Source of the DNA: Brevundimonas sp.
GTDB taxonomy: Bacteria > Pseudomonadota > Alphaproteobacteria > Caulobacterales > Caulobacteraceae
NCBI GenBank assembly: GCA_027531145.1
Contig: JAPZRF010000001.1
Span: forward strand, 124,001 to 188,000
Direction of reading: 5' to 3'
Length of the DNA: 64,000 nucleotides
Part shown: positions 15,324-28,373 of the stretch, piece after piece
How positions within the stretch are numbered: the first letter of the stretch is position 1
How the letters are laid out: each line of letters begins with the position of its first letter
The notes under the pieces: model-generated
What the model saw: the letters and a program-made list of their open reading frames with translations, nothing else
Databases searched by the model: none
Told to the model about the DNA's origin: nothing
Made by a program: the position numbers and the translations under genes

Positions 15324-16514
15324 GTGAGCCGTTCCTCCTTCGTCTTCACCTCCGAGAGCGTGTCCGAGGGGCACCCGGACAAGGTCGCCGACCGCATCTC
15401 CGACACGGTGGTGGACTTCTTCCTCGGCAAGGACCCCGAGGCGCGGGTGGCGTGCGAGACCCTGACCACCACCAACCGGGTAGTGCTGGCCGGCGAGATC
15501 CGCGGCAAGGGCATCTGGGAGAATGACGCCTGGGCACCCGGCGTGGCGGAGGAGATCGAGCGTCTCGTCCGCACCGCGGTGAAGGACATCGGCTACGAAC
15601 AGGACGGCTTCCACTGGGAGACCTTCGCCTTCTCCAACTTCCTGCACGGCCAGTCGCCGGACATCGCCGTCGGCGTCGACGCCGCCGAGGGCAAGGACGA
15701 GGGAGCCGGCGACCAGGGCATCATGTTTGGCTACGCCTCGAACGAGACCCCGGAGCTGATGCCGGCCACCCTGCAGTACAGTCACAACATCCTGCGCGAG
15801 CTGGCCGCCCTGCGTCACGCCGGCGGCTCGATCCTTGAACCCGACGCCAAGAGCCAGGTGTCGCTGCACTACGAGAACGGGGTACCGGTGCGCGCCACCT
15901 CCATCGTCGTCTCGACCCAGCACGCCAGGGGCGCGACCCAGCGCCAGGTGGCGGCGGTGGTCATGCCGGTGGTCGAGCGCGTCCTGCCGCCGGGCTTCAT
16001 CACCGACGAGACCGTCTGGCACATCAATCCGACCGGCGTGTTCGAGATCGGCGGCCCGGACGGCGACTCCGGCCTGACCGGGCGCAAGATCATCGTCGAC
16101 ACCTACGGCGGGGCGGCCCCGCACGGCGGCGGTGCCTTCTCCGGCAAGGACCCAACCAAGGTCGACCGCTCGGCCGCCTACGCCGCCCGCTACCTGGCCA
16201 AGAACGTCGTCGCCGCCGGCCTCGCCGCCCGCTGCACCATCCAGCTCAGCTACGCCATCGGGGTCGCGGAGCCCCAGTCGGTGCATGTCGACCTGCACGG
16301 CACCGGCAAGATCGACGAGGCGGTGCTCGAGGTGGAGCTGCCGAAGCTGATCGGCGGTGCCACCCCGCGCGCCATCCGCCAGCACCTCGGCCTCAACAGG
16401 CCGATCTACGCCCGCACCACCGCCTACGGCCACTTCGGCCGCGCCCCCGATGCCGACGGCGGCTTCAGCTGGGAACGCACGGATCTGGTGGGCGCCCTGA
16501 AGGCACTGGCCTGA
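15324..16514 (+). CDS. metK: S-adenosylmethionine synthetase
   Basis: MetK makes SAM from methionine and ATP. The 396-residue protein opens [20 protein letters not shown] with the ATP-binding His, has [15 protein letters not shown] (methionine-binding loop), and [20 protein letters not shown], the glycine-rich phosphate loop. GTG 15324 is chosen because GGAG at 15314-15317 is six bases upstream and homologues begin MSRS; two ATGs further up (15276, 15291) are in frame but closer to the palindromic operator. The upstream palindrome suggests repression when SAM or SAH is plentiful. A repeat-filled gap follows. Confidence 0.95.
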   Translation: MSRSSFVFTSESVSEGHPDKVADRISDTVVDFFLGKDPEARVACETLTTTNRVVLAGEIRGKGIWENDAWAPGVAEEIERLVRTAVKDIGYEQDGFHWETFAFSNFLHGQSPDIAVGVDAAEGKDEGAGDQGIMFGYASNETPELMPATLQYSHNILRELAALRHAGGSILEPDAKSQVSLHYENGVPVRATSIVVSTQHARGATQRQVAAVVMPVVERVLPPGFITDETVWHINPTGVFEIGGPDGDSGLTGRKIIVDTYGGAAPHGGGAFSGKDPTKVDRSAAYAARYLAKNVVAAGLAARCTIQLSYAIGVAEPQSVHVDLHGTGKIDEAVLEVELPKLIGGATPRAIRQHLGLNRPIYARTTAYGHFGRAPDADGGFSWERTDLVGALKALA

Positions 16515-16951
16515 GGGCGGGTCCCCTTCTCCCCTTGCCGGAGAAGGTGGGCCGCGGAGCGGCTCGGATGAGGGGTGGGAGCGTTGACGCCGACCAGATG
16601 TCCTGAGCGTTGTCGGTTCATCACGGAGAACACGGAGGGAGGCACAGGGGACACAACGGTCCCTGTGCGGCGGCGCGCGAAGCGCCTTCTCCTAATGTCG
16701 GACGGACATTTGGAGCGCCTCCGGCGCAGAGCCACGACGCCGCCGTGCCCTCCGTGCCCTTCTCTGTGCCCTCCGTGATGAACCGTCGACGGTCGCCACA
16801 TCAGCACGGCGTCCGCGCTGGCACCCCTCATCAGACGCGCTTCGCGCGCCACCTTCTCCCGCTAGGGGAGAAGGAAGGACGATCGCAAACGAAAAGGGCG
16901 CGGACCGCGCCGCCGCGACCCGCGCCCTGATCTGTCCGCCGAAGCCGCGCC
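16515..16951. repeat. Intergenic composite repeat, copy B
   Basis: This gap has no gene. It has a CTTCTCCCC/GGGGAGAAG-type REP sequence at each end (about 16525-16575 and 16830-16875). Between them lies a long inverted repeat: left arm 16615-16660 beginning CGGTTCATCACGGAGAACAC, right arm 16742-16785 ending CTCCGTGATGAACCG. This is the most complete copy of the element also seen at 5.1, 30.1 and 46.4 kb. Confidence 0.8.
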
Positions 16952-17218
16952 TTACGCGCTGACCTCGGTCGCCTCCTCGGCCAGGATGGTCAGCCCCTGG
17001 GCGTTGACGTCGGCGAAGCCGCCCTTGACCTCGAACACCCGGCGACGGCCGCCGTCGAACACGGTCACGGCACCCTCGCGCAGGGCGGTCATGAACGGCG
17101 CATGCGCCGGCAGGACGCCGAAGTCGCCCTCGACGCCGGGCGCGTCGACCTGGTCCACGAGGCCGGCGAAGACCTCGCGTTCCGGGGCGACCAGAGAGAA
17201 GGAGAGTTTTCCAGCCAT
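16952..17218 (-). CDS. atpC: ATP synthase epsilon subunit
   Basis: This 88-residue protein forms the N-terminal beta-sandwich of F1 epsilon: KLSFSLVAPEREVFAGLVDQ, VDAPGVEGDFGVLPAHAPFM and the late VKGGFADVNAQGLTILAEEA. The C-terminal helical hairpin of longer homologues is absent, as in several alphaproteobacteria; there the separate zeta subunit is the inhibitor (established for Paracoccus, inferred here). It is the last gene of the leftward atpHAGDC operon but is separated from atpD by an unrelated gene. Start at ATG 17218, with AGAGG about ten bases upstream inside the end of that gene. Confidence 0.94.
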   Translation of the reverse strand: MAGKLSFSLVAPEREVFAGLVDQVDAPGVEGDFGVLPAHAPFMTALREGAVTVFDGGRRRVFEVKGGFADVNAQGLTILAEEATEVSA

Positions 17219-17224
17219 GCGTCA
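17214..17224. repeat. 11-bp direct repeat flanking the gene inserted between atpD and atpC
   Basis: On the minus strand the sequence TRACGCRTGGC occurs at 17224-17214 (stop of the inserted gene, start of atpC) and again at 17806-17796 (stop of atpD, start of the inserted gene), differing by two transitions. Each copy contains stop codon, CGC spacer and start codon. Confidence 0.85.
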
Positions 17225-17800
17225 GGGCCTCTTATTAAGTTCGTCAATCAAGGCGAGCGTGTCATCTCGCAACTTGGTCACATCCGGGAAAAGAGCATCG
17301 AAAAAGTTCTGCGCCTGCTGTGCCCGCTGTTGAGCAGCGACCCATTCAGCAGACCCAGTCAAAACTCCAGCAGCGAGCGCATTGTTATTAGAAACGGCGG
17401 ACGCCTGAGCCTTCATGCTAAATGCCCAGATGTTGTTGTCGCTTAGCTGCTCCGAAACACGCGAACGCAAGGCTTCGTCCTTAACCCAAACTAGCCATTC
17501 GCGATTCCGCTCAAATGCTTGGAAAACGCCGAGCATTTTTTCTGCGTCTATAAAACTGAACTGGCCCTGAGTGACCTTGTAGTCGCCAATCTTTGCCAGG
17601 TAGCGAGCCTGCTCTTTGAGCAGGTGAATGAACAAGTCGATCGCAGTGTGATCTCGGCTCCGCTTCTGTTCAGCAGACTGCCAAGCAATCGCCGCTACCG
17701 CGCCGCCAGCAGATAGCATGCCGCCAAGAGCCGCTGCCCCGAACGGCACCCAAAAGGCCGTCAGCCAATTGATTGCGGTCGGGGCAGCTTCTGGGGCCAC
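17222..17800 (-). CDS. Membrane-anchored protein of unknown function inserted in the atp operon
   Basis: This 192-residue protein has one strong hydrophobic segment near residues 9-40 (LTAFWVPFGAAALGGMLSAG and on) followed by a mostly helical cytoplasmic or periplasmic domain rich in Gln, Lys and Glu, with Trp-rich NREWLVWVKDEALRSRV and a Gln/Ala helix (WVAAQQRAQQAQNFFDAL). I recognise no family. It starts with GTG three bases after the atpD stop and ends three bases before atpC, so it is translated within the ATP synthase mRNA. The DNA is clearly less GC-rich than atpD or atpC and uses codons such as TTA and AAT rarely seen nearby. This suggests acquisition by transfer. Confidence 0.8.
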   Translation of the reverse strand: MAPEAAPTAINWLTAFWVPFGAAALGGMLSAGGAVAAIAWQSAEQKRSRDHTAIDLFIHLLKEQARYLAKIGDYKVTQGQFSFIDAEKMLGVFQAFERNREWLVWVKDEALRSRVSEQLSDNNIWAFSMKAQASAVSNNNALAAGVLTGSAEWVAAQQRAQQAQNFFDALFPDVTKLRDDTLALIDELNKRP

Positions 17801-17803
17801 GCG

Positions 17804-20276
<2,473 letters not shown>

Positions 20277-20311
20277 CCGGTTTGATCTCTCTCGCTATCC
20301 GGGGGTCAGAC

Positions 20312-22469
<2,158 letters not shown>

Positions 22470-22903
22470 CTGAACCCTTCCGCCGGTGCGTTTGCGACAA
22501 GGCCGGGGGCGAGTCTCCTCGCTCCAGCCAAAGGCTTGATTATGCTCGAAGAAAGCACGCCGGGGGCGCAGCCTGTCGGCCCCGCCCTTGCAAGCCGGGC
22601 GCCTGATAGCACTTGTACCCCCGCCCCGCAACACAGGCCGGACACCCGGCACCGGCCCGGCCTCGACGCAGTGTCGCACATGGCGGACAGCCACAGGCCG
22701 TCCCAGCCCGGAGTCGCCCCCCGGAGTCGCCCATTCGCGCATTGTCCGCCCGTCTCCTCGCCGCGCTGCTGGTTCTCGCGGCGGGCCCGGCCAGCGGCCG
22801 CTGCGCTCTGCGGTCCTGACGGATACGCTCGGCGGCAAGGTGATCCCGGACAACTGTCCGGTGTTGGTCGATATGGTCGCCGCGTCCCCCCGGAACCTGC
22901 GGC
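22470..22903. other. Gap between atpH and SDR gene: atp promoter region, secretory-leader-like scrap and palindrome
   Basis: No convincing gene is present. On the plus strand 22743-22819 encodes a short signal-peptide-like stretch (LSARLLAALLVLAAGPASG) that ends at a stop after a few more residues, perhaps the remnant of a secreted protein gene. A perfect 16-bp palindrome, CCGGACA-AC-TGTCCGG, lies at 22846-22861 close to the end of the leftward SDR gene. The atpH promoter must be here, but I cannot place it. Confidence 0.5.
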
Positions 22904-23707
22904 TCAGGTCTCCAGCCGGCGGGCGTGACCCGCCACCATCCGCAGCGCCAGCCGCGACGGCGTCAGCCGGGCGACGAGGGCCATCAGGCGGTTGAGCCGC
23001 CCGGGGATCACCACCGGCCGGTTGGCCTCGACCCCGGCCAGACCGGCCGCGACGACGGTCTCGGCCGACATCCACATGGCGCGGGGATAGGCGGTGCTGA
23101 CCGCTGCGCGTGTGCCGTTGGCGTCATGGAACTCGGTGAGGGTGTAGCCGGGGCACAGAGCGCTGACGTGCACCCCCGTGCCGCGCAGCTCAAGGTGCAG
23201 CCCCCGGCTCTGCTGGATCAGGAAGCCCTTGGCCGGTCCGTACAGGGTGTCGCCGGCGGTCGCCGGCAGCAGGCCGGCCAGCGAGGCGACATTGAGAATG
23301 CGGCCATGGCCGCGCCGGACCATGGCCGGGGCCAGGGCGTGGGCCAGCCGCAGCGGGGCGTGGACCAGCACTTCCAGCTCGCCGGCCAGCTCCGCCCAGG
23401 GCGACACCAGAAAGGCGTCCGTGCGGCTGTAACCCGCATTGTTGATCAGCAGGTCGGGCGACAGCCCATGTGCCTCCAGCCCGTGCAGCAGGGTGGCCAC
23501 CCCTTCCGGTGCCGACAGGTCGGCCGGCAGCACTTGGACGGTGATCTCCGGGCTGGCCAGCTCGGCCGCGAGGGCGGTCAGCCGCTCCCGGCGGCGGGCC
23601 GTGAGGACCAGGTCATGGCCGCGCGCAGCGCAGGCCCGGGCGAAGTCGACCCCGAGCCCGGCCGAGGCACCGGTGACCAGCGCCAGCCGGCGCGGCGCGG
23701 CGCTCAC
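22904..23707 (-). CDS. SDR-family oxidoreductase
   Basis: This classical SDR of 267 residues resembles the YqjQ/DltE-like group. It has the cofactor loop VTGASAGLGVDFARA at residues 11-25, basic LTARRRERL (NADP preference, inference), LLINNAGYS, Ser in LNVASLAG and the catalytic YGPAK. The C-terminus VIPGRLNRLMALVARLTPSR is typical of enzymes acting on long-chain or ketone substrates at the membrane; the substrate is unknown. GTG 23707 overlaps the stop of the Rrf2 gene by four bases (GTGA), so the regulator and enzyme are co-translated. Confidence 0.88.
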   Translation of the reverse strand: MSAAPRRLALVTGASAGLGVDFARACAARGHDLVLTARRRERLTALAAELASPEITVQVLPADLSAPEGVATLLHGLEAHGLSPDLLINNAGYSRTDAFLVSPWAELAGELEVLVHAPLRLAHALAPAMVRRGHGRILNVASLAGLLPATAGDTLYGPAKGFLIQQSRGLHLELRGTGVHVSALCPGYTLTEFHDANGTRAAVSTAYPRAMWMSAETVVAAGLAGVEANRPVVIPGRLNRLMALVARLTPSRLALRMVAGHARRLET

Positions 23708-24174
23708 GCGACGACGGGGAGCGGTCGCGGCAGGGGCACGCCGCGCAGGGACGGGGCGTCCTCGGCCAGCAGGTCCGCCACGCTGATGCGCGACAGGGCC
23801 TCGGCGGCGGCGGCGTCGGCCGAGACCAGCGCCTTCGCCACCTGCCGCGGAATGTGCTGGCCGACCGGACAGCCGGCAGCCCCGGCCGGGGGCGAGCCCA
23901 GATGGGCGCAGCCATTGACGGCACGCAGCACCTCGTCGAGCCGGATCGCCTCCGGCGAGCGCAGCAGCCAGGCCCCGCCACTGGCCCCGGCGCGGGTGCC
24001 GATCAGGCCGGCGCGGGCCAGCATCGCCGTCACTCGCCGGATCACCACCGGATTGGTCGGCACCGAGGCCGCCAGCACGGCGCTGGAGACCGCTGCGGCA
24101 GGCGCCAGGGCACCCTTGTGGGCCAGATAGGCCAGGGCGTGGGCGGCGACGGGAAATCTCTGGCTGTCGGACAT
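23704..24174 (-). CDS. Rrf2-family transcriptional regulator
   Basis: This 156-residue winged-helix regulator has RFPVAAHALAYLAHKG at the start, the recognition region VPTNPVVIRRVTAMLARAGL and the Rrf2 wing GASGGAWLLRSPEAIRLDEVLRAV with conserved Asp-Glu. Only two Cys (89 and 102, in CAHLGSPPAGAAGC) are in the sensor loop, so an IscR or NsrR type three-Cys cluster site is not obvious; thiol or other sensing is possible. It probably controls itself and the co-translated SDR. Just upstream, TATGTTTCCGCATACATTATG has short inverted repeats (ATGT...ACAT) fitting an operator. Confidence 0.9.
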   Translation of the reverse strand: MSDSQRFPVAAHALAYLAHKGALAPAAAVSSAVLAASVPTNPVVIRRVTAMLARAGLIGTRAGASGGAWLLRSPEAIRLDEVLRAVNGCAHLGSPPAGAAGCPVGQHIPRQVAKALVSADAAAAEALSRISVADLLAEDAPSLRGVPLPRPLPVVA

Positions 24175-24322
24175 AATGTATGCGGAAACATAGGCGTCCC
24201 GCGCGCCGCGGCCAAATCCGGGGCGACGGAATCGGCGCGGGCACGATTGAAGCGCCCCGGGAAAGCGCCTAAAGGCTCGCCGCTGATTTGGGCCCCGACT
24301 CCCCCGGGCCCGGAGGAAGTGC

Positions 24323-26311
24323 ATGGTCGGGGCTCCCCCGCGCGACGGCCAGAGCAGCGCCGCCGCCTCGTCTCACCTGGATCCGCAGGCGGGCAGCGAG
24401 ATCGCGCCCGAGCATCCGCATCCCGCCGCCGCCGGCGACGGCGGTCACGGCCGCAGCGGCTTCTGGGCCCTGATGATCGGTGCCATCGGCGTCGTCTTCG
24501 GCGACATCGGCACCAGCCCGCTCTACGCCATGCGCGAGGCCTTGGCTCATTCCCGCGCCGGCGGCACGGCCGAACTGGCGGTGCTGGGCGTAGTCTCGCT
24601 GGTGTTCTGGGCCCTGATCCTGGTGGTGACCATCAAGTACGTCACCTTCCTGATGCGCGCCGACAACAAGGGCGAGGGCGGCACCCTGGCCCTGATGGCC
24701 CTGGCCCAGCACGCCGTGGGCCGACGCTCGGCGGTGATCTTCCTCCTGGGCGTCTGCGGCGCCGCCCTGTTCTACGGCGACGGCATCATCACCCCGGCGG
24801 TGTCCGTGCTCGGGGCGATCGAGGGCCTCGGCAAGGCTCCGGGGGTGGGTACGATGTTCGATCCGTTCGTCCTGCCCATCGCCGCCGGCATCCTGATCGG
24901 CCTGTTCCTCGTCCAGGCCCGGGGCACCGGCAGCGTGGCCAAGCTGTTCGGGCCGCTGACCACCCTGTGGTTCCTGACCCTCGCGGGGCTGGGGCTCTAT
25001 CACATCTTCGACGACATCTCGATCCTGCGGGCCCTGTCGCCGTGGTACGGGGCCGCTTTCCTGATCGACAACGGCTTCCTCGGCTTCGTCATCCTCGGCA
25101 GCGTCTTCCTCGCCGTGACCGGGGCCGAGGCGCTCTATGCCGATATGGGCCATTTCGGAAAGGCACCGATCCGCGCCGGCTGGCTGTTCATCGTCCTGCC
25201 CTGCCTGACGCTGAACTATTTCGGCCAGGGCGCCATGGTGCTGGCCGAGCCCGAGACGCGCCTGAATCCGTTCTGGGAAATGATCCCCGACGTCGCCTAC
25301 TGGCCGGTCTTCATCCTGGCGACCATGGCCGCCGTCATCGCCTCCCAGGCCGTCATCACCGGCGCCTTCTCGGTGACGCAGCAGGCGGTGCAGCTGGGCC
25401 TGCTGCCGCGGCTAGATATCCGCAACACCTCCGAGAGCCAGGCCGGTCAGATCTACGTCCCCTCGGTCAATGCTGCGTTGCTGGTCGGGGTGCTGTTCCT
25501 GCTGGCCCTGTTCCAGAACTCGTCCAACCTCGCCGCCGCCTATGGCATCGCCGTCACCGGCGCGATGTTCGTCGACAGCCTGCTGGCCTGGTTCGTCATC
25601 CGCCACATCTGGAAGTGGAAGACGCCGGTGGCCATCCTGGCGATGACCCCTTTCGTCATCATCGACCTGGTGTTCATGACCTCGAACCTGCTGAAGATCC
25701 CGCAGGGTGCCTGGTTCCCGCTGGTGCTCGGCCTCGGCCTGCTGCTGCTGATGTGGACCTGGGTGCGCGGCACCCGGATCCTCACCGACAAGACGCGCAA
25801 GGACAGCCTGCCCCTGAGCGACCTGATCGAGATGCTGCGCGCCCGCCCGCCGCACCGGGCCCCGGGCACCGCCATCTTCCTGACCTCGGACCCGGACGTC
25901 GCTCCGGTCGCCCTGATGCACAACCTCAAGCACAACAAGGTGCTGCACGAGAAGAACGTGATCCTGACGGTCCGCACCCTCGACCAGCCGCGTGTGCGCG
26001 AGGGCGAAAGGGTCATGATCGAGCCGATCAACGAGGACTTCAAGCGCCTGACCATCGCCTACGGCTTCATGGAGACGCCGAACGTGCCGCGGGCGCTCGG
26101 CCTGTGCCGCAAGCAGGGCCTGAAGTTCGATATCATGGCCACCAGCTTCTTCCTCGGGCGGCGCTCGGTGGTGGCCTCGGCGCACCGGGGCATGCCCCTC
26201 TGGCAGGACCGGCTGTTCATCTTCCTGATGCGCAACGCCGCCAACCCCACCGACTTCTTCCGCATCCCCCCCGGCCGCGTCGTCGAACTCGGGACCCAGG
26301 TGTCGGTCTGA
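24323..26311 (+). CDS. kup: Low-affinity potassium transporter Kup
   Basis: This 662-residue inner-membrane K+/H+ symporter has about twelve membrane helices. The family hallmarks are GVVFGDIGTSPLYAMREAL near residue 57, TIKYVTFLMRADNKGEGGTL and FYGDGIITPAVSVLGAIEGL. A C-terminal cytoplasmic domain of about 190 residues follows the last helix. The first 45 residues are hydrophilic, His/Ala-rich and not conserved. ATG 24323 has GGAGGAA five bases upstream. It is divergent from the Rrf2 regulator. Confidence 0.97.
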   Translation: MVGAPPRDGQSSAAASSHLDPQAGSEIAPEHPHPAAAGDGGHGRSGFWALMIGAIGVVFGDIGTSPLYAMREALAHSRAGGTAELAVLGVVSLVFWALILVVTIKYVTFLMRADNKGEGGTLALMALAQHAVGRRSAVIFLLGVCGAALFYGDGIITPAVSVLGAIEGLGKAPGVGTMFDPFVLPIAAGILIGLFLVQARGTGSVAKLFGPLTTLWFLTLAGLGLYHIFDDISILRALSPWYGAAFLIDNGFLGFVILGSVFLAVTGAEALYADMGHFGKAPIRAGWLFIVLPCLTLNYFGQGAMVLAEPETRLNPFWEMIPDVAYWPVFILATMAAVIASQAVITGAFSVTQQAVQLGLLPRLDIRNTSESQAGQIYVPSVNAALLVGVLFLLALFQNSSNLAAAYGIAVTGAMFVDSLLAWFVIRHIWKWKTPVAILAMTPFVIIDLVFMTSNLLKIPQGAWFPLVLGLGLLLLMWTWVRGTRILTDKTRKDSLPLSDLIEMLRARPPHRAPGTAIFLTSDPDVAPVALMHNLKHNKVLHEKNVILTVRTLDQPRVREGERVMIEPINEDFKRLTIAYGFMETPNVPRALGLCRKQGLKFDIMATSFFLGRRSVVASAHRGMPLWQDRLFIFLMRNAANPTDFFRIPPGRVVELGTQVSV

Positions 26312-26312
26312 C

Positions 26313-26456
26313 AAGGAGTGACGAGTGGCGAGTGATCAGTGGCGAGGGAAGGCGGGAGGACGGCAACAGGCAGCACCCGCGAAGGCGTCTTCGCGCCCGC
26401 CCGCAAATCGCGCCCCACTCGTCCCTCACCACTCGCCACTCGCCACTGACCCCGGC
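26313..26456. repeat. Inverted-repeat element at the kup-rsmB junction
   Basis: The left arm 26315-26349 (GGAGTGACGAGTGGCGAGTG and on) is complementary, with small offsets, to the right arm 26416-26450 (CACTCGCCACTCGCCACTGA and before). Each arm is built from repeated GTGGCGA units. The element starts immediately after the kup stop, at a Shine-Dalgarno AAGGAG (26313-26318), and runs in frame into rsmB without a stop codon. Confidence 0.8.
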
Positions 26457-27722
26457 GTGGAGGCCCGCATCGCCGCGGGCGTGCTGCTCAATGCGGCGCT
26501 GGAGAAGCGGGGCGGCCTCGACGAGGCCCTGAAGATCCGAGAGGTCGCCGTCCTGTCCCCGGCCGACGGTGCCTTCGCCCGCGCCCTGGCCATGGTCGCC
26601 CTGCGCCGGCTCGGCGAACTGGACCAGGTCCTCGAGCGACGGCTCAAGACCGCCCCGCCGCTGGCGGTGCGCACCCTGCTGCGCATCGGCCTGGCGCAGA
26701 TGCTCTATCTCGACACCCCGGACTTCGCCGCCGTCTCCACCGCGGTGAAACTGGCCGAGCGGGATGCGAAGACCCGGCCCTACAAGGCCCTCGTCAACGC
26801 CGTGCTGCGCGGTACCGGCCGCGATGGCCCCGGCCAGACCTCGCCGGAGCGCAACCTGCCCGACTGGATCGCCGCCCGCTGGAAGGCCGCCTACGGCGAG
26901 CCCGCCTTGGCCAGCCTGGCCGAGGCCACCCGGATCGAGCCGGCCACCGACCTGTCGGCCAGGCCCGGCGTCGACCTCGCCGCCCTGGCGGCGGAGATGG
27001 AGGGCATGGTCCTGCCCGGCGGCACGGTGCGCGTCGGCCGCAAGGGCGACGTGGTCGGCTGGCCCGGATTCGCCGCCGGCGACTGGTGGGTGCAGGACGC
27101 CGCCGCGGCCATCCCCGCCCGCGCGCTGGCCCCGCAGCCCGGCGAGACGGCACTGGACCTGTGCGCCGCCCCGGGCGGCAAGACCCTGCAGCTGGCAGCA
27201 AGCGGCGCGACCGTCACGGCGCTGGACCGCTCGGCCCCACGCCTGAAGCGCCTGTCGGAGAACCTCGCCCGCACAGGTCTCGCCGCCGAGGTCATCGTCG
27301 TCCCCGCCGAGGACTGGGACGATGCCCGGACCTTCGACGCCGTGCTCCTGGACGCGCCCTGTACCGCCACAGGCACCTACCGCCGCAATCCGGAAGTACT
27401 GCGCGCCACCCGCCCGGCCGACGTGGCCAAACTGGCCGATGTGCAGCACCGGCTGCTCGACGCCGCTGCCGCGCGGGTGAAGCCTGGCGGCCGGCTGGTC
27501 TATTGCGTCTGCTCGCTGGAACGCGAGGAGGGCGAGACCCAGGCCATCGCCTTCCTGCGCCGCACCCCCGGCGTCCGAACCGCCCCGATCGACCCCGCCG
27601 CCGTCGGTGCCCCGGCCGAGGCCCTGACGACGGAGGGCTGGCTGCGAGTGCTGCCGTCCATGTGGCCTGACCACGGCGGCCTCGACGGCTTCTTCGTCGC
27701 GGCATTTGCGCGGGAGGAGTGA
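26325..27722 (+). CDS. rsmB: 16S rRNA (cytosine-C5) methyltransferase, RsmB/NOP family
   Basis: The protein has an N-terminal NusB-like RNA-binding domain (about residues 45-180) and a C-terminal SAM methyltransferase domain. It has LDLCAAPGGKTLQLA near residue 280, DAPCTATGTYRRNPEVL with the release Cys, and VYCVCSLEREEGE with the catalytic Cys. It methylates C967 in E. coli numbering. The start is odd. GTG 26325 has AAGGAG six bases upstream, but the first 44 codons are the inverted-repeat element. The family-like beginning VEARIAAGVLLNAALE has a GTG at 26457 but no ribosome-binding site. The longer form is listed; the shorter is 421 residues. Confidence 0.9.
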   Translation: MASDQWRGKAGGRQQAAPAKASSRPPANRAPLVPHHSPLATDPGVEARIAAGVLLNAALEKRGGLDEALKIREVAVLSPADGAFARALAMVALRRLGELDQVLERRLKTAPPLAVRTLLRIGLAQMLYLDTPDFAAVSTAVKLAERDAKTRPYKALVNAVLRGTGRDGPGQTSPERNLPDWIAARWKAAYGEPALASLAEATRIEPATDLSARPGVDLAALAAEMEGMVLPGGTVRVGRKGDVVGWPGFAAGDWWVQDAAAAIPARALAPQPGETALDLCAAPGGKTLQLAASGATVTALDRSAPRLKRLSENLARTGLAAEVIVVPAEDWDDARTFDAVLLDAPCTATGTYRRNPEVLRATRPADVAKLADVQHRLLDAAAARVKPGGRLVYCVCSLEREEGETQAIAFLRRTPGVRTAPIDPAAVGAPAEALTTEGWLRVLPSMWPDHGGLDGFFVAAFAREE

Positions 27723-27863
27723 CGCGGGAAGCCCTCCCCCTCGAGGGGGAGGGGGCGACTGCAAGCGCCGCACCCTTGAAACCCTGCGCTTCGTCCCTCG
27801 CCCCCTCGACCCCGCTGCGCGGGGTCCCCCTCCCCCATACGCTGCGCTATGGGGGAGAAGCGC
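27723..27863. repeat. Cluster of palindromes after rsmB
   Basis: Contains CCTCCCCCTCGAGGGGGAGG at about 27732-27751, a CCCCGCTGCGCGGGG hairpin near 27819, and CCCCCATACGCTGCGCTATGGGGG near 27832-27855. The region lies between convergent genes and may terminate both. Confidence 0.6.
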
Positions 27864-28352
27864 TCACCCCTTCAACCGCTTCGCATTGTCCGTGGCGGCG
27901 CGGTGGATCGGCTTCAGCGCCTCGGCCTGGGCGTCCAGCAGGGCCGCGTTGAGGCGCACCGCCTCGCCGGCGACGCGGCTCCACCAACCCATGCCGTAGC
28001 TCATCATCACGAGGCTGGCCTCGACCGGCGAGCGCGCCGTGGCGACCGCGCCGAGCGCCTGTCCGGCCAGCCCGGCCTCGGTCAGGGCCGAGGCCCCGAC
28101 GCGGGCCGCCGCCTCGACCAGCTTGCCCGAGGCCCCGGCCGCGGCCAGGGCGCCGGCCTCGACCTTCTCCAGCCCCATGCGCGTCATCTCGGCGGGATCA
28201 ACCTTCGATGGGTCGGTCAGGCCGGCGACAAGGATCTCCAGCCGCGCGGCGACCACGTCGCCGGCAGCGCGCATCATTTCGCCCTGGGCCACAGCCGTCG
28301 CCGTGGCCGTGTCTGCCGCCTTGCGCAGTCGCCGCCTGTCGCCCTTTGTCAT
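27864..28352 (-). CDS. Phasin-like helical protein
   Basis: This 162-residue protein is Ala-rich and almost wholly helical, without membrane segments. Heptad-like stretches run through ATAVAQGEMMRAAGDVVAAR and LNAALLDAQAEALKPIHRA. Composition and length resemble phasin-family proteins that coat polyhydroxyalkanoate granules, where residues such as SYGMGWWSRVAGEAV would be amphipathic. There is no PHA synthase in the window, so the assignment is tentative. It lies 21 bases after the creatininase-family gene on the same strand. Confidence 0.55.
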   Translation of the reverse strand: MTKGDRRRLRKAADTATATAVAQGEMMRAAGDVVAARLEILVAGLTDPSKVDPAEMTRMGLEKVEAGALAAAGASGKLVEAAARVGASALTEAGLAGQALGAVATARSPVEASLVMMSYGMGWWSRVAGEAVRLNAALLDAQAEALKPIHRAATDNAKRLKG

Positions 28353-28373
28353 GGTTCGGACGATGGGCCGGTT

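Noticed and set aside
22588..22995. Plus-strand open frames upstream of the SDR gene
   Set aside because: No ribosome-binding site, irregular codon bias and overlap with the end of the SDR gene; only the short secretory-leader-like stretch is noted.
23854..26532. An 892-codon plus-strand open frame overlapping kup
   Set aside because: It runs one frame off kup, is Arg/Pro/Gly-rich and has no domains; Kup motifs are intact in the true frame.
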